A stretch of 64,000 nucleotides of DNA from Ramlibacter pinisoli (GTDB lineage: Bacteria; Pseudomonadota; Gammaproteobacteria; Burkholderiales; Burkholderiaceae_C), in contig NZ_WSEL01000003.1 in the NCBI RefSeq assembly GCF_009758015.1, forward strand, positions 1,860,001 to 1,924,000. Direction: 5' to 3'. The position numbers were made by a program, and so were the translations under genes. Shown here piece by piece: positions 49,503 to 58,110 of this stretch. Under the pieces are notes generated by a model that was not told where the DNA came from, ran no database searches, and worked only from the letters and a program-made list of their open reading frames with translations. Every line of letters begins with the position of its first letter. The stretch's first letter is position 1.

Positions 49503-50480
49503 GTGAGTACCTCCTACGACAGCACCGCGCCCTACCCGCGCGACCTGGTCGGCTACGGCCGCAACCCGCCCCGCGCCGACTGGCCGGGCAAGGCCCGCAT
49601 CGCGGTGCAGTTCGTCCTGAACTACGAAGAAGGCGGCGAGAACGCCGTGCTGCATGGCGACGCGGGCTCCGAGCAGTTCCTGTCCGAGATGTTCAACCCG
49701 GCCAGCTACCCGGCCCGGCACCTGAGCATGGAGGGCATCTACGAGTACGGCTCGCGCGCCGGCGTGTGGCGCATCCTGCGCGAGTTCGAGCGGCGCCAGC
49801 TGCCTCTCACCGTATTCGGCGTCGGCATGGCGCTGCAGCGCCACCCCGAACTCGCCACCGCCTTCGTCGAGCTGGGCCACGAGATCGCCAGCCACGGCTG
49901 GCGCTGGATCCACTACCAGGACGTCGACAAGGCGACCGAGCGCGAGCACATGCGGCTGGCCATCCGCGCCATCGAGCAGCTCACCGGGCAGCGCCACGGC
50001 AGCCCGGGCGCCATCCACGGCGCCGGCTGGTACACCGGGCGCGACAGCCCCAACACCCGCCGCTTGGTGGTCGACGACGGCGGCTTCGAGTACGACAGCG
50101 ACTACTACGGCGACGACCTGCCGTTCTGGATCAAGGTGCGCCGCTCCGACGGCACCCCGGCCGCCCACCTGGTGGTGCCGTACACGCTGGATACCAACGA
50201 CATGCGGTTCTCGCTGCCGCAGGGGTTCGCGCAGGCGGAGGACTTCTTCGTCTACCTGCGCGACACCTTCGACGCCCTGTACGCCGAAGGCGACCCGAAC
50301 GGGCTGGACCGGCCCAAGATGATGAGCGTGGGCATGCACTGCCGCCTGCTCGGGCGGCCCGGGCGCATCGTCGCCCTGCAGAAGTTCCTCGACCACATCG
50401 AGAAGCACCAGCACGTGTGGGTCTGCCGCCGCATCGACCTGGCACGCCACTGGCGACTGATCCACCCGTTCGCGGGCTGA
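49503..50480 (+). CDS. puuE: Allantoinase PuuE (polysaccharide-deacetylase fold)
   Basis: A 325-residue protein starting at GTG 49503. YPRDLVGYGRNPPRADWPGK and ARIAVQFVLNYEEGGENAVL are the characteristic PuuE opening, and EIASHGWRWIHYQDVD holds the conserved His-Gly-Trp. This metal-independent allantoinase converts allantoin to allantoate and is unrelated to AllB. It follows gntR and precedes the OHCU decarboxylase fusion. Confidence 0.95.
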   Translation: MSTSYDSTAPYPRDLVGYGRNPPRADWPGKARIAVQFVLNYEEGGENAVLHGDAGSEQFLSEMFNPASYPARHLSMEGIYEYGSRAGVWRILREFERRQLPLTVFGVGMALQRHPELATAFVELGHEIASHGWRWIHYQDVDKATEREHMRLAIRAIEQLTGQRHGSPGAIHGAGWYTGRDSPNTRRLVVDDGGFEYDSDYYGDDLPFWIKVRRSDGTPAAHLVVPYTLDTNDMRFSLPQGFAQAEDFFVYLRDTFDALYAEGDPNGLDRPKMMSVGMHCRLLGRPGRIVALQKFLDHIEKHQHVWVCRRIDLARHWRLIHPFAG

Positions 50481-50507
50481 GCGCTCCCCTTCACGGATTC
50501 CGAACCC

Positions 50508-52286
50508 ATGGCCATCACCCTGGACCAACTCAACGCCGCGTCCGCCGACGAGGCCGCGCAACTGCTCGACGGCCTGTACGAGCACTCGCCCTGGATCGCA
50601 CGGGAGGCGCTGGCGCAGCGGCCGTTCCGTTCGCTGGCGCACCTGAAGCAGGCGATGGCGGCCGTCGTCGCGCAGGCCGGCGTGGAGAAACAGCTCGCGC
50701 TGCTGCGGGCCCACCCCGAACTGGCCGGCAAGGCCATGGTGGCCAACAGCCTTACCGCCGAATCCACCCACGAGCAGGGCAAGGCCGGCCTGGCCGACTG
50801 CACGCCGCAGGAGTTCGCCACCATCCAGCAGCTGAACGCCGACTACAACGCCCGGTTCGGCTTTCCCTTCATCCTGGCCGTGCGCGGCCCGCGCGGCACC
50901 GGGCTGTCGCGCGCCGCCATCATCGAGACCTTCGCGCGCCGGCTGGCCAACCCGGTCGAGGCCGAACGCGAGGAGTGCCTGCGCAACGTGCACCGGGTGG
51001 TCGAGCTGCGCGTCAACGACAAGTTCGGCGTCGCGCCGGCCGAGGGCGAGCAGGTCTGGGACCAGCTCGAGCGGCTGGCACAGCACAGCGACCCGGGCTT
51101 CGCCGAGAAGGGCCAGCTCACCGTCACCTACCTCACCGACGCCCACCGCGCGGCAGCCCGGCAGATCGAGCAGGACATGCGCGGGGCGGGCTTCGACGAG
51201 GTGGCGGTCGACGCGGTCGGCAACGTGGTGGGCCTGTACCGCGGCACCGGTGACCGCCGCCTGCTCACCGGCTCGCACTACGACACGGTGCGCAACGGCG
51301 GCAAGTACGACGGCCGGCTGGGCATCTATGTGCCGATCGCCTGCGTGCGCGCGCTCGCGGCGCAGGGCCGGCGCCTGCCCTTCGGCCTGGAGGTGGTGGG
51401 GTTCGCGGAGGAGGAAGGCCAGCGCTACAAGGCCACCTTCCTGGGCTCGGGCGCCCTCATCGGCGGCTTCGATCCGGCCTGGCTGGACCAGAAGGACGCC
51501 GACGGCACCAGCATGCGCGAGGCCATGCAGCACGCCGGGCTGCCCGCCACCCTGGAGGCCATCCGGGCGCTGCGTCGCGACCCGGCGGCCTACCTCGGTT
51601 TCGTCGAGGTCCACATCGAGCAGGGACCGGTGCTGCACGAGATGGACCTGCCGCTGGGCGTGGTCACGTCCATCAACGGCGGCGTGCGCTACCTGTGCGA
51701 GGTGACCGGCATGGCCAGCCACGCCGGCACCACGCCCATGGGCCGGCGGCGCGATGCGGCGGTGGCGGTCGCCGAACTGGCCCTGTTCGTCGAGCAGCGC
51801 GCCGCGCGCGACGGCGACTCGGTGGGCACCATCGGCATCCTGAACGTGCCGGGCGGCTCCACCAACGTGGTGCCCGGGCGCTGCCAGTTCACGCTCGACC
51901 TGCGCGCGCCCAGCGATCCGCAGCGCGATGCGCTGGTGGCCGACGTGCTGGCGCAGCTGCAGGCGATCTGCGACCGGCGCGGCGTGCGCGCCAGCACCGA
52001 GCAGACCATGCGGGCCGCCGCCGCGCCGAGCCATCCGCAGTGGCAGGCCCGCTGGGAGCGTGCGGTGCAGGCCCTGGGCGTGCCGCTGCACCGCATGCCC
52101 AGCGGCGCCGGCCACGATGCGATGAAGCTGCACGAGGTCATGCCGCAGGCCATGCTGTTCGTGCGCGGCCAGAACGCCGGCATCAGCCACAACCCGCTGG
52201 AGAGCACGACCGCCGACGACATCGACCTGGCGGTGCGCGCGCTGCGCCACCTGCTGGACCAGCTCGCCAGTGACACCCCCGCCTGA
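50508..52286 (+). CDS. Fused OHCU decarboxylase (UraD) - allantoate amidohydrolase (AllC)
   Basis: A 592-residue two-domain enzyme. Residues 1 to about 165 are UraD, with catalytic His69 in RAHPELAGKAM and FGFPFILAVRG. From about residue 180 an M20 amidase of the AllC/carbamoylase group follows, with GSHYDTVRNGGKYDGRLG, AEEEGQRYKATFLGS and VEVHIEQGPVL, all metal residues present. UraD makes S-allantoin from OHCU; AllC attacks allantoate, two steps later. PuuE, encoded just upstream, supplies the step between, so the three activities form a short line. Confidence 0.93.
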   Translation: MAITLDQLNAASADEAAQLLDGLYEHSPWIAREALAQRPFRSLAHLKQAMAAVVAQAGVEKQLALLRAHPELAGKAMVANSLTAESTHEQGKAGLADCTPQEFATIQQLNADYNARFGFPFILAVRGPRGTGLSRAAIIETFARRLANPVEAEREECLRNVHRVVELRVNDKFGVAPAEGEQVWDQLERLAQHSDPGFAEKGQLTVTYLTDAHRAAARQIEQDMRGAGFDEVAVDAVGNVVGLYRGTGDRRLLTGSHYDTVRNGGKYDGRLGIYVPIACVRALAAQGRRLPFGLEVVGFAEEEGQRYKATFLGSGALIGGFDPAWLDQKDADGTSMREAMQHAGLPATLEAIRALRRDPAAYLGFVEVHIEQGPVLHEMDLPLGVVTSINGGVRYLCEVTGMASHAGTTPMGRRRDAAVAVAELALFVEQRAARDGDSVGTIGILNVPGGSTNVVPGRCQFTLDLRAPSDPQRDALVADVLAQLQAICDRRGVRASTEQTMRAAAAPSHPQWQARWERAVQALGVPLHRMPSGAGHDAMKLHEVMPQAMLFVRGQNAGISHNPLESTTADDIDLAVRALRHLLDQLASDTPA

Positions 52287-52313
52287 CCGGCGCCCCCGAT
52301 CGCCCCCGCCGCC

Positions 52314-53561
52314 ATGACCGACCACGACCGCCTCGACGCCTGGATCGACGCCCACTTCAACGAGGAGGTGCGCTTCCTGCAGGAGTTGGTGCGGGTGCCC
52401 ACCGACACCCCGCCCGGGAACAACGCCCCGCACGCGGAGCGGACCGCCGAACTGCTGCACGCGTTCGGCTTCGCCGCCGAGAAGCACCCGGTGCCGGCCG
52501 CCGACGTGCGCGCCTACGGCCTGGAGTCGATCACCAACCTGGTGGTGCGCCGACGCTACGGCGACGGGCCGGTGATCGCGTTGAACGCGCACGGCGACGT
52601 GGTGCCGCCCGGCGAGGGCTGGTCCCACGACCCGTATGGCGGCACCGTCGACGGCGGCTTCCTCTATGGCCGCGCGGCGGCGGTGAGCAAGTGCGACTTC
52701 GCCACCTTCAGCTACGCGGTGCGCGCGCTGGAGTCGCTGGGTGCGACCCTGCGCGGCGGGGTGGAGCTGCACTTCACCTACGACGAGGAGTTCGGCGGCG
52801 AGATGGGGCCGGGCTGGCTGCTGCGCCATGGCATCACCAAGCCCGACCTGATGCTGGCCGCCGGTTTCAGCTACCAGGTGGTGGTGGCGCACAACGGCTG
52901 CCTGCAGCTGGAAGTGACCGTGCAGGGGGAGATGAGCCACGCCGCCATCCCGGACAGCGGCACCGACGCCCTGCAGGGCGCCACCCACATCCTGCAGGCG
53001 CTGTACGCACTCAACCGCGACTACCTGCAGGTGCGCTCCAGCGTCGAGGGCATCACGCACCCCTACCTGAACGTCGGCTGGATCGCCGGTGGCACCAACA
53101 CCAACGTCATCCCCGGCAAGGTGGTGTTCAAGCTCGACCGCCGCATGATCCCGGAGGAAGACCCGGCGCAGGTGGAGGCGTTGTTGCGCGCCACCATCGC
53201 GGCGGCCGCTGCGTCGTTCGATCCGCCGCGCGGCCGCAAGACCCTGCAGGTCGATGTCCGGCGGCTGCTGCTGGCCCGGGCCATGGTGCCGCTGCCCGGC
53301 AACCAGCCGCTGGTGCAGGCCCTGCAGCGCCACGGCCAGGCCGTCTTCGGCGAGCCGATCCCGGCGCTGGGGACGCCGCTGTACACCGATGTGCGGCTGT
53401 ACACCGAGGCCGGCATCCCGGGCGTCATCTACGGCGCCGGCCCGCGCACGGTGCTCGAGTCCAACGCCAAGCGGGCCGACGAGCGCATCGCGCTGGACGA
53501 CCTGCGCCGCGCCACCAAGGTGGTCGCGCGCGTGCTGCTGGACTTGCTCGGTAATGGCTGA
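52314..53561 (+). CDS. M20 family protein with altered metal site
   Basis: A 415-residue ArgE/DapE-like protein. The first ligand region NAHGDVVPPGEGWSHDP and the catalytic pair FTYDEEFGGEMG are intact. But where DapE-type enzymes have the bridging Asp (GRGxxDMK) this has GRAAAVSKCD, the GEP glutamate is replaced by AGFSYQ, and the final AHxxxE histidine by VLESNAKRADE. It closes the puuE operon 27 bases after the fusion gene. It could be an enzyme with another metal geometry, an ureidoglycolate-related hydrolase, or a non-catalytic partner. Confidence 0.78.
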   Translation: MTDHDRLDAWIDAHFNEEVRFLQELVRVPTDTPPGNNAPHAERTAELLHAFGFAAEKHPVPAADVRAYGLESITNLVVRRRYGDGPVIALNAHGDVVPPGEGWSHDPYGGTVDGGFLYGRAAAVSKCDFATFSYAVRALESLGATLRGGVELHFTYDEEFGGEMGPGWLLRHGITKPDLMLAAGFSYQVVVAHNGCLQLEVTVQGEMSHAAIPDSGTDALQGATHILQALYALNRDYLQVRSSVEGITHPYLNVGWIAGGTNTNVIPGKVVFKLDRRMIPEEDPAQVEALLRATIAAAAASFDPPRGRKTLQVDVRRLLLARAMVPLPGNQPLVQALQRHGQAVFGEPIPALGTPLYTDVRLYTEAGIPGVIYGAGPRTVLESNAKRADERIALDDLRRATKVVARVLLDLLGNG

Positions 53562-53570
53562 AGAGGAGGT

Positions 53571-53722
53571 GTCCGGATCCGCAGGGCCAGATCGGATCCG
53601 GACGGGCTTGCGGGTCGGGCCCGCAACGTGGGGCAGGGATTGGCTGCCCCATGCAACAACGCCGGCCGCTGCCGCCAGAGCGCGCAACAACCGACCGCTT
53701 GCACTTGCCGTCGCAGACGGCA
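53571..53722. other. Cluster of hairpins after the ureide operon
   Basis: Four perfect inverted repeats follow one another: GTCCGGATCCG/CGGATCCGGAC (53571-53603), TTGCGGG/CCCGCAA (53608-53626), GGGGCAG/CTGCCCC (53630-53650) and TGCCGTC/GACGGCA (53706-53722). The terminator at 53761 is a fifth. No coding frame with a ribosome-binding site is seen. It may be a structured RNA or 3' processing region. Confidence 0.5.
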
Positions 53723-53760
53723 CTGCGGTCGCGCCAATAGCATGCAGCGCGACCTCCCAT

Positions 53761-53793
53761 TGAACGAAGCCGGGCTCCGCCCGGCTTCGTTCA
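53761..53793. terminator. Bidirectional terminator hairpin
   Basis: A 14-bp perfect stem TGAACGAAGCCGGG / CCCGGCTTCGTTCA with a 5-base loop, the longest hairpin in the window. It lies between the convergent M20 and GlsB-type genes and can serve both, though the flanking T-runs are short. Confidence 0.75.
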
Positions 53794-53809
53794 ACTAGCC
53801 AATAGCGAC

Positions 53810-54076
53810 TTAGCGCACCCGACCGCGACGGAACAGGTTGACGATGGCCAGCAGGATGACGGCGCCGACCAGCGAGACCAGCACGGAGCCGATGCTGATG
53901 CCTTCGTTGATGGTCGGCACACCGACCATCGGCGAAATCACCCAGCCGCCGATGAAGGCGCCGACGATACCGACGATCACGTTCAGCAGGATGCCCTGCT
54001 GGCCGTCCGTCCGCATGATGAGACTGGCCAGCCAGCCGACGATTCCACCCACGATCAGCCAAATCAAAAAGCCCAT
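53810..54076 (-). CDS. GlsB/YeaQ/YmgE family stress membrane protein
   Basis: An 88-residue protein with three membrane helices and Gly-zipper segments: MGFLIWLIVGGIVGWLASLI, NVIVGIVGAFIGGWV and SLVGAVILLAIVNLFRRG. It matches the transglycosylase-associated protein family, small envelope-stress proteins. Start ATG 54076 has AAGGAG upstream; an upstream extension is rejected. Confidence 0.92.
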   Translation of the reverse strand: MGFLIWLIVGGIVGWLASLIMRTDGQQGILLNVIVGIVGAFIGGWVISPMVGVPTINEGISIGSVLVSLVGAVILLAIVNLFRRGRVR

Positions 54077-54407
54077 GACTAACTCCTTGTGCCGCGAACG
54101 GCGTCTTGTTGCGTGCTGCCGGGCCCCAGGAAGGTCCCGACCCCCTGCCACCCCAAATCCCGGCAGCCGGTGCACGCAATATGGTCGCGCCGCCCTAGCG
54201 CAGGCGTAGTCGGCGACACAGGCTCACCGTGCGGGGCCATCCAGCCGGGGCGTCGGACAACCCCTACTTGCGTTCGGCGTTTCACCAGCCCGGCCGGGGC
54301 GGGGTATTTCCGGGGGAACGCTGACGGAGGGCCAACGACAATCCGCCTGAGGCACCCTTCTTGCTAACAGGCATGCCGCACCCCAGCCCATCCGACCCGA
54401 CACGACC
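54077..54407. other. 331-base gap without a recognised gene
   Basis: This divergent gap should hold the promoters of the GlsB-type gene and of the NitT/TauT binding-protein gene. I see no convincing -35/-10 pair, repeat or short coding frame with a ribosome-binding site. Confidence 0.6.
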
Positions 54408-55442
54408 ATGAAAAAAAGACACTTCCTCCAGGCCGTCGCCGCCACCACGCTCGCCGCCGGCATGGCACCTGCGTTCGCGCAGGCCGTGACCCCGCTGAAG
54501 TTCCAGCTCGACTGGCGCTTCGAAGGCCCGGCGGCGCTGTTCCTGACGCCGGCGGCCAAGGGCTACTTCAAGGAGGCCAAGCTCGACGTCACCATCGACG
54601 CCGGCAACGGCTCCGGCGGCACCGTCACCCGGGTGGCCTCGGGCACCTATGACATCGGCTTCGCCGACCTGGCCGCGCTGATGGAATTCCACGCCAACAA
54701 TCCCGACGCGCCGAACAAGCCGGTGGCGGTGATGATGGTCTACAACAACACGCCGGCCTCGGTGATGGCGCTCAAGAAGTCGGGCATCAAGACGCCGGCC
54801 GACCTGAACGGCAAGAAGATGGGTGCCCCGGTGTTCGACGCCGGCCGCCGCGCCTTCCCGATCTTCGCCAAGGCCAACAACATCGGCAACGTGGCCTGGA
54901 CCGCGATGGACCCGCCGCTGCGCGAGACCATGCTGGCGCGCGGGGACATCGACGCCATCACCGGCTTCACCTTCACCTCGCTGCTCAACCTGGAGGCGCG
55001 CGGCGTCAAGGCCGACGACGTCGTGGTGCTGCAGTACCCCGACTACGGCGTGAAGCTGTACGGCAACGTGATCATCGTCTCGCCCAAGCTGATCCGCGAG
55101 AACCCGCAGGCGATCAAGGCCTTCCTGGGCGCCTTCGCCAAGGGCGTGAAGGACGTGCTGGCCAACCCGGCGGCGGCCATCGCCGACGTCAAGGCGCGCG
55201 ACGGCATCATCAACACCGAGCTCGAGACGCGCCGCCTGAAGCTGTGCCTCGACACGGTGGTCAACAGCGCCGACGCCCGCGCCGAGGGCTTCGGCCAGGT
55301 CAACCCCGGCCGCCTGTCGCTGATGGCCTCGCAGGTGTCCGACGCCTTCAACACCAAGACCCGCGTCAACCCGGACGCGATCTGGAACGCCTCGTTCCTG
55401 CCCTCGAAGGCGGATCTGAACGTGCTGACGGCGAAGAAATAA
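54408..55442 (+). CDS. NitT/TauT-type ABC transporter substrate-binding protein
   Basis: A 344-residue periplasmic protein with a signal peptide ending PAFAQA. FQLDWRFEGPAALFLTPAAK and ASGTYDIGFADLAALMEF match the NMT1/THI5-like (SsuA/TauA) family. It is first of a binding protein-ATPase-permease set that runs into ureD. Ligands of the family include sulfonates, nitrate, pyrimidines and ureides; the link to ureD and purine genes favours a nitrogen compound (inference). Confidence 0.88.
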   Translation: MKKRHFLQAVAATTLAAGMAPAFAQAVTPLKFQLDWRFEGPAALFLTPAAKGYFKEAKLDVTIDAGNGSGGTVTRVASGTYDIGFADLAALMEFHANNPDAPNKPVAVMMVYNNTPASVMALKKSGIKTPADLNGKKMGAPVFDAGRRAFPIFAKANNIGNVAWTAMDPPLRETMLARGDIDAITGFTFTSLLNLEARGVKADDVVVLQYPDYGVKLYGNVIIVSPKLIRENPQAIKAFLGAFAKGVKDVLANPAAAIADVKARDGIINTELETRRLKLCLDTVVNSADARAEGFGQVNPGRLSLMASQVSDAFNTKTRVNPDAIWNASFLPSKADLNVLTAKK

Positions 55443-55526
55443 GGGTCTGCGTCCGGCAGCGGGCTTGGCGCGCGGGTCGGGAGCCCGCGGCGCGCCCTGC
55501 TGCACGCCGCTCGCGCAACGCTCACC

Positions 55527-56342
55527 ATGAATTCCTTCGTCGATTTCCGGGACGTCTGGCTCGCCTACAACGAGGAGCTGCTGGCCCAGAACCATTTCGC
55601 GGTCGAGGCCATCGACCTGCAGGTGCACCAGGGCGAATTCATCGCCATCGTCGGCCCCTCGGGCTGCGGCAAGTCCACCTTCATGAAGCTGGCCACCGGG
55701 CTGCGCATGCCCAGCACGGGCCGCATCCTCATCGACGGCCAGCCGGTCACCGGGCCGCTCAAGATCTCCGGCATGGCATTCCAGGCGCCCTCGCTGCTGC
55801 CCTGGCGCACCACGGTCGACAACGTGCTGCTGCCGCTGGAGATCGTCGAGCCGCACCGCAGCCAGTTCAAGCAGCGCCGCGACGAGTACCAGCAGCGGGC
55901 CCGCCAGCTGCTGCAGAAGGTCGGCCTGGGCGGCTACGAGGACAAGTTCCCGTGGCAGCTGTCGGGCGGCATGCAGCAGCGCGCCAGCATCTGCCGCGCG
56001 CTGATCCACGAACCCAAGATGCTGCTGCTCGACGAGCCGTTCGGCGCGCTCGACGCGTTCACGCGCGAGGAGCTGTGGTGCATCCTGCGCGACCTGTGGA
56101 CCGAGCGGAAGTTCAACGTCATCCTGGTCACCCACGACCTGCGCGAATCGGTGTTCCTGGCCGACACCGTCTACGTCATGAGCAAGAGCCCGGGCCGCTT
56201 CGTCGTGCGGCGGCAGATCGACCTGCCGCGCCCGCGCGAGCTGGAGGTCACCTACACCAAGGAGTTCACCGACATCGTGCTGGAACTGCGCGGGCACATC
56301 GGCGCCATCCGCCGCACCGGCGACGCGGCGGTGGCGCCATGA
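55527..56342 (+). CDS. NitT/TauT-type ABC transporter ATP-binding protein
   Basis: A 271-residue ATPase: Walker A GPSGCGKSTFM, Q-loop AFQAPSLLPWR, signature LSGGMQQRASICRAL and Walker B MLLLDEPFGALD. It powers the 56339 permease, whose start overlaps its stop by 4 bases. An 84-base gap with a G/C hairpin separates it from the binding protein. Confidence 0.93.
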   Translation: MNSFVDFRDVWLAYNEELLAQNHFAVEAIDLQVHQGEFIAIVGPSGCGKSTFMKLATGLRMPSTGRILIDGQPVTGPLKISGMAFQAPSLLPWRTTVDNVLLPLEIVEPHRSQFKQRRDEYQQRARQLLQKVGLGGYEDKFPWQLSGGMQQRASICRALIHEPKMLLLDEPFGALDAFTREELWCILRDLWTERKFNVILVTHDLRESVFLADTVYVMSKSPGRFVVRRQIDLPRPRELEVTYTKEFTDIVLELRGHIGAIRRTGDAAVAP

Positions 56343-57106
56343 CGTCCCGCCGCCTGGAGACCTGGTCGCCCTGGATCCTGCTGGTGGCCGTCATCCTGCT
56401 GTGGCAGGTCGTGTGTTCCGCCTTCCAGGTGTCGGAGTTCATCTTCCCCAGCCCGCTGCGCATCTGGACCCAGCTGGTGGAGTTCAAGGGCGTCATCGCC
56501 GCCCATGCCTGGCGCACCTTCTGGGTCACGCTGGCGGGCTTCGGGCTGGCCATCGTCGTCGGCGTGCTGCTCGGGTTCCTGATCGGCAGCTCGCGCCTCG
56601 CCTATGCGGCCGTGTACCCGCTCATGACCGCGTTCAACGCGCTGCCCAAGGCGGCCTTCGTGCCGATCCTGGTGGTGTGGTTCGGCATCGGCGTCGGCCC
56701 GGCCGTGCTCACCGCCTTCCTGATCTCCTTCTTCCCCATCATGGTCAACATCGCCACCGGCCTGGCGACGCTGGAGCCCGAGCTGGAGGACGTGCTGCGG
56801 GTGCTGGGCGCCAAGCGCTGGGACGTGCTGGTGAAGGTGGGCCTGCCGCGCTCGATGCCGTACTTCTACGGCTCGCTCAAGGTGGCCATCACGCTGGCCT
56901 TCGTCGGCACCACCGTCTCGGAGATGACGGCGGCCAACGAGGGCATCGGCTACCTGCTCATCTCGGCCGGCTCGGCGATGCAGATGGGCCTGGCGTTTGC
57001 CGGCCTGGTGGTGGTGGGCGCGATGGCGATGCTGATGTACGAGCTGTTCAGCTACATCGAGCGCCACACCACGGCCTGGGCGCACCGCGGCTCGCAGGGC
57101 CAATGA
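56339..57106 (+). CDS. NitT/TauT-type ABC transporter permease
   Basis: A 255-residue protein with six membrane helices and the BPD_transp_1 contact loop LEDVLRVLGAKRWDVLVKVG followed by LPRSMPYFYGSLKVAITLAF. The start overlaps the ATPase stop (ATGA). It is followed 31 bases later by ureD on the same strand. Confidence 0.92.
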   Translation: MTSRRLETWSPWILLVAVILLWQVVCSAFQVSEFIFPSPLRIWTQLVEFKGVIAAHAWRTFWVTLAGFGLAIVVGVLLGFLIGSSRLAYAAVYPLMTAFNALPKAAFVPILVVWFGIGVGPAVLTAFLISFFPIMVNIATGLATLEPELEDVLRVLGAKRWDVLVKVGLPRSMPYFYGSLKVAITLAFVGTTVSEMTAANEGIGYLLISAGSAMQMGLAFAGLVVVGAMAMLMYELFSYIERHTTAWAHRGSQGQ

Positions 57107-57137
57107 ACCGTCCGGCCGCCCGGGCGCCAGCCGCCGC

Positions 57138-57977
57138 ATGACCGGCGCGGGCTGGCACGCGCGGCTGCGCCTGCAACTGGCGCTCGAGGGCGGCCGCAGC
57201 GTGGCGCGCTTCGAGCACGACGGCCCGCTGCGCGTGCTGCAGACCCTCTACCCCGAGGGCGACGCGGTCTGCCACAACGTGCTGGTGCACCCCCCCGGCG
57301 GCCTGGTCGGCGGGGACGTGCTGGACATCGCGGTGGAGGTCGGCGCCGGTGCGCACGGGCTTGTCACCACGCCCGGCGCGGCGCGCTTTTACCGCTCGGA
57401 CGGTGCCGCCGCCGTGCAGCGCACGCGGCTGCGCCTGGAGGCCGGTGCACGCTTCGAGTGGCTGCCGCTGGAGACGCTCTGCTACAGCGGCTGCCTGGCC
57501 GAGAACCGGCTCCAGCTGTCGCTGGCGCCCGGCGCCGAACTGCTGGCGTGGGACATCACGGCGCTGGGCCTGCCCGCGTCGGGCCAGCCGTTTGTGGCCG
57601 GCAGAGTGCTGCAGGAGCTGGCACTGGAGCAGGCCTGGCTCGAACGCGGGCGCATCGCCGGCGCCAACCGGCGCCTGATGGACGGCCCGCTCGGCCTGGC
57701 CGGCCACCGCTGCGTGGCCACGCTGGTGCTGGCCGCCGGCGACGAACTCACACGGACGCGCCGCGAGCTGGCGCTGGACAGCGCGCGCGAGGTGCTGCAG
57801 GGGCATGCCCTGGCCGCGACCGCGGGCGCCACCAGCCCGTGCGGACAGGCGGTGGTGGTGCGGGTGCTGGCGCCCCTGGTCGAGCCGGCGATGGACCTGC
57901 TGCGCCAGGTGCGCGCGGCCTGGCGGCAGCAGCTGTGGCAGCTCGAGCCCACCGTGCCGCGCCTGTGGGCGCTGTAG
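57138..57977 (+). CDS. ureD: Urease accessory protein UreD
   Basis: A 279-residue UreD/UreH protein: LEGGRSVARFEHDGPLRVLQ, HPPGGLVGGDVLDIAVEV and VTTPGAARFYRSDG are the family signature. It forms a scaffold with UreF and UreG to load nickel into urease. Here it follows an ABC transporter, points away from the urt operon, and no other ure gene is next to it in the window. Confidence 0.93.
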   Translation: MTGAGWHARLRLQLALEGGRSVARFEHDGPLRVLQTLYPEGDAVCHNVLVHPPGGLVGGDVLDIAVEVGAGAHGLVTTPGAARFYRSDGAAAVQRTRLRLEAGARFEWLPLETLCYSGCLAENRLQLSLAPGAELLAWDITALGLPASGQPFVAGRVLQELALEQAWLERGRIAGANRRLMDGPLGLAGHRCVATLVLAAGDELTRTRRELALDSAREVLQGHALAATAGATSPCGQAVVVRVLAPLVEPAMDLLRQVRAAWRQQLWQLEPTVPRLWAL

Positions 57978-58110
57978 CGGCACCGGGCGCTGCCAGCAGC
58001 CTCCTACGGTCCACGGCGCCGTGCGCCGCCGCCGGCGCTGCCGTTCCTCCGGCAACGCCGGGATGGCCGGCTGCCTAGAGTGGATCCATCGTGATTCGCA
58101 GGAGCTCCCC

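Noticed and set aside
49275..54179. A 1634-codon open frame on the minus strand
   Set aside because: It lies opposite gntR, puuE, uraD-allC and the M20 gene, which have clear family motifs. Its product is low-complexity (Val/Gly/His/Arg/Gln-rich) as expected for the complement of G+C-rich genes.
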